Origin: JAEHDI01 sp035455185
GTDB taxonomy: Bacteria > Acidobacteriota > Terriglobia > Bryobacterales > Bryobacteraceae
Direction: 5' to 3'
Assembly (NCBI GenBank): GCA_035455185.1
Contig: DATIFQ010000412.1
Location: 1-64,000, forward strand
Length of the DNA: 64,000 bases
The notes beneath the pieces were generated by a model. That model did not search any database. It was not told where the DNA came from and worked only from the letters and a program-made list of their open reading frames with translations. Positions 60,304 to 64,000 of the stretch are shown one piece after another. The position numbers were made by a program, and so were the translations under genes. Numbering within the stretch: position 1 is the stretch's first letter; every line of letters begins with the position of its first letter.

Positions 60304-63135
60304 TTATCCCAGTAGCTGCCGCACCACCGCCAGCACTCTCTCCGCCCGAAGAGGCTTCTGAAGGACGGCGTGAGCACCGACTGCCTGAGCAACGTGGAGA
60401 AACTGGCCCCCGAACGCCCCCGAAACGGCAATGATCTTCACTTCCGGCCGTTCCTTATGAAGGCTGCCGATCATCTCGATGCCCTCGCACTCGGGCATCA
60501 CGATGTCGGTGATTACGAGGTCCGCGGAACGGTGGGCAAGCTGTTCCATAGCCGCCCGTCCGTTTCCGGCCTCGAACACGTCGTATCCGGCCGCCTCCAG
60601 AATCCGCCGCAGCAGACGCCGGATTTCCGCTTCGTCGTCGACCACGAGGACGGTGGCGCTGTTTTGCGCCCGGTCCAGCAACTCCCGCACCTTGGAGGCC
60701 AGATCGGATCTGGTGAAGGGCTTCTGCAGAAATGCACTGTCCGGCGGGAACGGAAGTCGCCGGCTTTCGGGAGCGTCGGTGTATCCCGAGATCAGCAACA
60801 CTTTGGTCTGCGGGCGAACGGCCGTAATCCGCTGAGCCAGTTCGCGCCCGTCCATGCCGGGCATGACGAGGTCGGTGACCATCAGATCGATGACTCCCGG
60901 ATACTGCGCCGCGGCGGTTAGCGCCTCATCCCCGTTGCTCGCCACAAGGACCTTGTAGCCACAGGATTCGAGGATCCGGGCAGCCAGCTCTCGCACATCC
61001 TGTTCGTCCTCGACGAGCAGCACGGTCTCGCTCCCTCCTGGAGACTCTCCTCCCAGCTTGACGCCCTGGTGCTCGTCCGCTGCATCCTCGGCCCGTGGAA
61101 GGTAGACCGAGAATGTCGCGCCGAGACCCGGCTGGCTGTCCACCCGGATGGAGCCCCCGCTCTGCTTGACGATGCCGTACACGGTCGGCAATCCCAGTCC
61201 GGTTCCCTTCCCCTGTTCCTTGGTGGTGAAGAAAGGCTCGAAAATGTGCTCCAGGATCTTCTTGCTCATGCCGGTTCCGGTGTCGGCGACCGAGACCATC
61301 ACATACGGCCCCGGCTGAACCAGTGGGTCCTCGAGCAGGTGGTGGCTGTGCAGTTCAACATTCTTCGTTGCAACCGTGAGCCGCCCTCCGCCCGGCATTG
61401 CATCGCGGGCATTGACCGCCAGGTTCACGATCACTTGCTGGATTTGTCCCGGGTCAGCTTTGATCTTGCCGAGATTCGGATCGAGTACCGTCGTCAGCTC
61501 GATATGCTCGCCGATGAGCCGGCGAAGCATCTTCTCCACGTCAGCGACGGCCGCGTTGAGGTCGATCAGTTTCGGCTTCAGCAACTGGCGCCGGCTGAAG
61601 GCAAGGAGCTGTTGCGTGAGTGAGGCGGCCCTATCGCCCGCTTTGCGGATCTCTTCGAGTTCCTGGCTTAGCGGATCGAGCGGATTAAGCCGGCTCATCG
61701 CCAGCTCGGTGAAACCGTTAATGACCGTGAGCAGATTGTTGAAGTCGTGCGCCACACCGCCGGCGAGCTGCCCGACCGCCTCCAACTTCTGCGACTGGCG
61801 CAACTGCTCCTGAATACGCGTGCGTTCCTCCTCGGTGCGCTGCCGCTCGATGGCCATGGTGTAAACGGCGGCGAGACGTTTGAGGAGATCGAGATCGTCG
61901 TCTGTGTAATCGCGGCCGCTATTTGCCACCGCAATCTCGCCGACCGCCTCGTCTCCCAGCACACAGGGGACGGCCAGAAAACGCCGGATCGGGAGATGCC
62001 CGGCGGGTACGCCCGTGGACCGCGCGTCGCTCGGCACGTCGTTTGTCAACACGGGCAGCTTGTTCTTCAGAACCCAGCCCCACAGGCCCCCGAAGCGGCC
62101 GAAGATCACACTCCTGTCCTCGATCCTGCAATCCGCCCATACGTCCCCGCTCAGAGTCGGGGCGACGAACGTGCGATCCCGCGGATTTACGTAGCCCACG
62201 AAGCCGTGCGGGCTATCCGTGTGCAGTTGTGCATGCCTGAGGATCGAGCTGGAGATCTCCTCGTGCGAGGCCAGTGACAGCAGGTGCGCCGACATCTCGG
62301 CGATCGACTCATTCATCCGCAGTTGCCGCGAGATCTCCTCTTCCATTCGCTTGCGCTCGGTGATGTCCTCCTTGACGGCGAGGTAGTGGGTGACGGCGCC
62401 GCTGGCGGTCTTGATGGGCGAGATTGACGCGTTCTCCCAGAACAGCTCGCCGTTCTTCTTCTTGTTTCGGAACTCGCCGCGCCATTCACGGCCGGCGCGT
62501 AACGTGTTCCAGAGTTCGCGATGGACGGCTGGCGGGGTTTCGCCGGACTGCAGAAGTCGCGGATTGCGGCCGAGCACCTCCGACGGCGTGTACCCGGTGA
62601 GCTCGGTGAACTTCGGATTGACGTACTCGATGTCCGCCGCCGTGTTGGTGATCACGATCGAAGCTGGGCTTTGCTCGACCGCCACCGAAAGCTTGCGAAG
62701 CTGGTCCTCCGCCTCCTTCTGCGCGGTGATGTCGATCACGATGCCAAAGCCATATTGCGCCCGGCCGACCGCGTCCCGAGCCACTTGCGCCACGAGCCGC
62801 GCCCAGACAATTCGTCCATCCTTGCGGATATAGCGTTTGGTGAGCGTCGCTCCGGATTCTGCCCCGTCCACGGTCGTCGCGCGGCGAAAGATCTCCAGCT
62901 CGGCGGCGATGTCCTCGGGATGAGTGAGGTCGGTGAACCTCATCCGGCGAAGTTCGTCCAAGCTGTAGCCGACCAGCGCGGCGAAGGCGGGGTTGCAGTG
63001 TAAGAATCGCCCGGTGGTATCCACGACAGCGACACCGATCCCGATCGATTCGAAGATCACGGGCAACTGTGATTCGCTGAATCGAAGCGCGTCAGCCAGG
63101 TCCGAGTCCGGTTGTGGCGACGGTTCAGGCTTCAC
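60304..63135 (-). CDS. hybrid sensor histidine kinase (PAS-PAS-GAF-HisKA-HATPase-REC-REC)
   Basis: 943 residues without membrane segments, so a cytosolic sensor. Two PAS domains (~10-140, ~150-260) are followed by a GAF domain (~285-435). The phosphoaccepting His463 is in GGVAHDFNNLLTVI, and the ATPase domain has VNLAVNARDAM and GTGMSKK, GTGLGLPTVYGIV. Two receiver domains follow, with Asp755 (LMVTDLVMPGMDG) and Asp877 (LVITDIVMPECEG). In contrast to the protein at 27415, all key residues are intact. Its output regulator is not encoded nearby. Confidence 0.94.
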   Translation of the reverse strand: MKPEPSPQPDSDLADALRFSESQLPVIFESIGIGVAVVDTTGRFLHCNPAFAALVGYSLDELRRMRFTDLTHPEDIAAELEIFRRATTVDGAESGATLTKRYIRKDGRIVWARLVAQVARDAVGRAQYGFGIVIDITAQKEAEDQLRKLSVAVEQSPASIVITNTAADIEYVNPKFTELTGYTPSEVLGRNPRLLQSGETPPAVHRELWNTLRAGREWRGEFRNKKKNGELFWENASISPIKTASGAVTHYLAVKEDITERKRMEEEISRQLRMNESIAEMSAHLLSLASHEEISSSILRHAQLHTDSPHGFVGYVNPRDRTFVAPTLSGDVWADCRIEDRSVIFGRFGGLWGWVLKNKLPVLTNDVPSDARSTGVPAGHLPIRRFLAVPCVLGDEAVGEIAVANSGRDYTDDDLDLLKRLAAVYTMAIERQRTEEERTRIQEQLRQSQKLEAVGQLAGGVAHDFNNLLTVINGFTELAMSRLNPLDPLSQELEEIRKAGDRAASLTQQLLAFSRRQLLKPKLIDLNAAVADVEKMLRRLIGEHIELTTVLDPNLGKIKADPGQIQQVIVNLAVNARDAMPGGGRLTVATKNVELHSHHLLEDPLVQPGPYVMVSVADTGTGMSKKILEHIFEPFFTTKEQGKGTGLGLPTVYGIVKQSGGSIRVDSQPGLGATFSVYLPRAEDAADEHQGVKLGGESPGGSETVLLVEDEQDVRELAARILESCGYKVLVASNGDEALTAAAQYPGVIDLMVTDLVMPGMDGRELAQRITAVRPQTKVLLISGYTDAPESRRLPFPPDSAFLQKPFTRSDLASKVRELLDRAQNSATVLVVDDEAEIRRLLRRILEAAGYDVFEAGNGRAAMEQLAHRSADLVITDIVMPECEGIEMIGSLHKERPEVKIIAVSGAFGGQFLHVAQAVGAHAVLQKPLRAERVLAVVRQLLG

Positions 63136-63224
63136 AATCCTGTTAAGACCTCTGCGCCCAAAGACTTATTGGAATTCCACAGCGGGATCCCCTTGGGTGC
63201 CGGCAACGGGCAGGCTCCACCCAA

Positions 63225-63230
63225 AGTATA
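63225..63230 (-). promoter_or_regulatory. possible -10 box (TATACT) before the hybrid kinase gene
   Basis: GGATATACT on the minus strand lies in the 136-base gap, ~90 bases before ATG 63135. No -35 is convincing, so this is only a candidate. Nothing else recognisable lies in the gap. Confidence 0.25.
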
Positions 63231-63271
63231 TCCGATCGGCGAATACCGGCCTTGAGAACAGTCCAGGAACC

Positions 63272-64000
63272 TCATCGGCGAAAGAGGTTACGGGCCAGGA
63301 AGAGGACGTTGGCAGGGCGCTCGGCGAGGCGGCGCATGAAGTACGGGTACCACGCGCCGCCGTAGGGAACGTAAAGACGAAGCCGGTAGCCGGAGGCGAC
63401 GATGCGGCGCTGGAGGTCGCGGCGGATGCCGTAGAGCATCTGAAACTCGAAGCGGTCCGGCGCGATGCCCCGCTCGCGGACAAAGCGCAGCGCCTCGTTA
63501 ACGAGCGTTTCGTCGTGCGTCGCGAGCGCCGGATAGCTGCCGTGATCGAGCAGCTCTTTCATCAGGTGACCATAGCTCGTATCAACCTCGCGCTTTCCGG
63601 CATAGGCCACTGACGACGGTTCCTTGTAAGCGCCCTTGCATAGCCGCACGGGGACGCCTTTTTCGTTCAGCATCCGGACGTCGGACGCGCTGCGATAGAG
63701 ATACGCCTGGATTACGCCGCGGACGCGCCGGAAACGCTCGTGCATGGCGGCAACAATGCGGAGAGTGCGGTCGGTGTACTCGTGCGACTCCATGTCGATC
63801 TCGACAAAACCGCCGATTCCGGCGGCGGCTGAGACCAAACGCTCGACGTTCTCGCGGCAGAACTCCTCGGAGAGATCGAGGCCGAACTGGGTCAACTTGA
63901 TCGAGATGCTGGCGTCGAGCTGGTGCTCCGCGATGCGCTGCATGGATTCGAGATAGGCAGCGGCGGCGGCGAGCGCTGCCTCCTCAGAGGTGACGTTCTC
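63272..64000 (-). CDS. proline dehydrogenase, N-terminal part beyond the window
   Basis: The frame is open to the window edge. The visible ~243 residues contain the PRODH barrel: SISIKLTQFGLDL, FVEIDMESHEYTDRTL, IQAYLYRSASDV, VRLCKGAYKEP, LATHDETLVNEAL and the C-terminal LYVPYGGAWYPYFMRRLAERP. PRODH oxidises proline to pyrroline-5-carboxylate with FAD. ATG 63943 is internal, since coding clearly continues upstream. This looks like the monofunctional type, as the end follows the barrel directly. Confidence 0.94.
   Translation of the reverse strand, partial: ENVTSEEAALAAAAAYLESMQRIAEHQLDASISIKLTQFGLDLSEEFCRENVERLVSAAAGIGGFVEIDMESHEYTDRTLRIVAAMHERFRRVRGVIQAYLYRSASDVRMLNEKGVPVRLCKGAYKEPSSVAYAGKREVDTSYGHLMKELLDHGSYPALATHDETLVNEALRFVRERGIAPDRFEFQMLYGIRRDLQRRIVASGYRLRLYVPYGGAWYPYFMRRLAERPANVLFLARNLFRR

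Noticed and set aside
1..64000. CRISPR arrays, tRNA or rRNA genes, integrases and insertion sequences
   Set aside because: Looked for by eye and not seen. No regularly spaced repeats, tRNA-like cloverleaf tails or transposase motifs were noticed, though small RNAs could be missed without a covariance search.

Overview
This window is GC-rich, densely packed bacterial chromosome with many overlapping start/stop codons. No tRNA, rRNA, CRISPR, integrase or transposase gene was seen. Gene content suggests a Gram-negative soil-type bacterium, most likely an acidobacterium of the Solibacter/Bryobacter type. The signs are a Kdo/lipid A set (waaA-lpxK, kdsD, kdsA), an AsmA-like protein, futalosine-route menaquinone genes (mqnE with a UbiA-like prenyltransferase), remnants of an Oar-like TonB receptor, and the small families DUF507, DUF1844 and DUF2203. 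The taxon is an inference from content, not from a marker gene.

Layout. 1-2265: end of a beta-propeller phosphoesterase. 2441-4918: ABC-2 exporter pair, followed at 5093-5916 by a decayed, internally deleted copy of the same pair. 6009-8577: MFS-queC-queE (7-deazaguanine synthesis). 8677-10773: prolyl oligopeptidase. 10823-13213: waaA-lpxK fusion. 13833-16547: prenyltransferase-mqnE-cyclophilin. 16642-17858: DUF192 lipoprotein and larB. 18407-26699: a six-gene leftward run (xdhC, mocA-like, asmA-like, GAF protein, lytic transglycosylase, aminotransferase). 26768-34292: rightward genes, including a two-component-like protein that has lost its phosphoacceptor residues, a VOC protein, an MFS pump, a TPR protein and a large membrane protein. 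34308-35827: ribokinase and a doubled DUF507 protein. 36038-37871: kdsD-kdsA. 37868-43011: DUF2203, YjbQ, nitroreductase, NmrA-like, a GH30-like glycosidase and a ThuA-like protein.

43012-44809 is a gene graveyard: an unidentified leftward remnant, a TonB-receptor remnant and a beta-propeller phytase with several frameshifts. 44810-49650 is a tightly overlapping leftward operon: mazG, a COG3375 acyltransferase, a MenC-like enolase-superfamily protein, an EamA exporter and an MFS exporter. Because the window carries mqnE, I read the MenC-like protein as an N-succinylamino-acid racemase rather than a menaquinone enzyme. 49728-52860 runs right (DUF1844, MBL-fold hydrolase, ribF, lacD-like aldolase). 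52951-63135 runs left (TPP enzyme, tpiA, deoB, TlpA-like, secreted protein, ruvC, yebC, methyltransferase, hybrid sensor kinase). 63272-64000 is the end of a proline dehydrogenase. Two copies of a palindromic REP-like repeat bracket the TPP-enzyme gene.

The observations I would follow up first are the signalling protein lacking its His, N-box Asn and receiver Asp, the racemase/acyltransferase/exporter operon, the TANNAT boxes 8-9 bases before start codons, and the two clusters of decayed genes.
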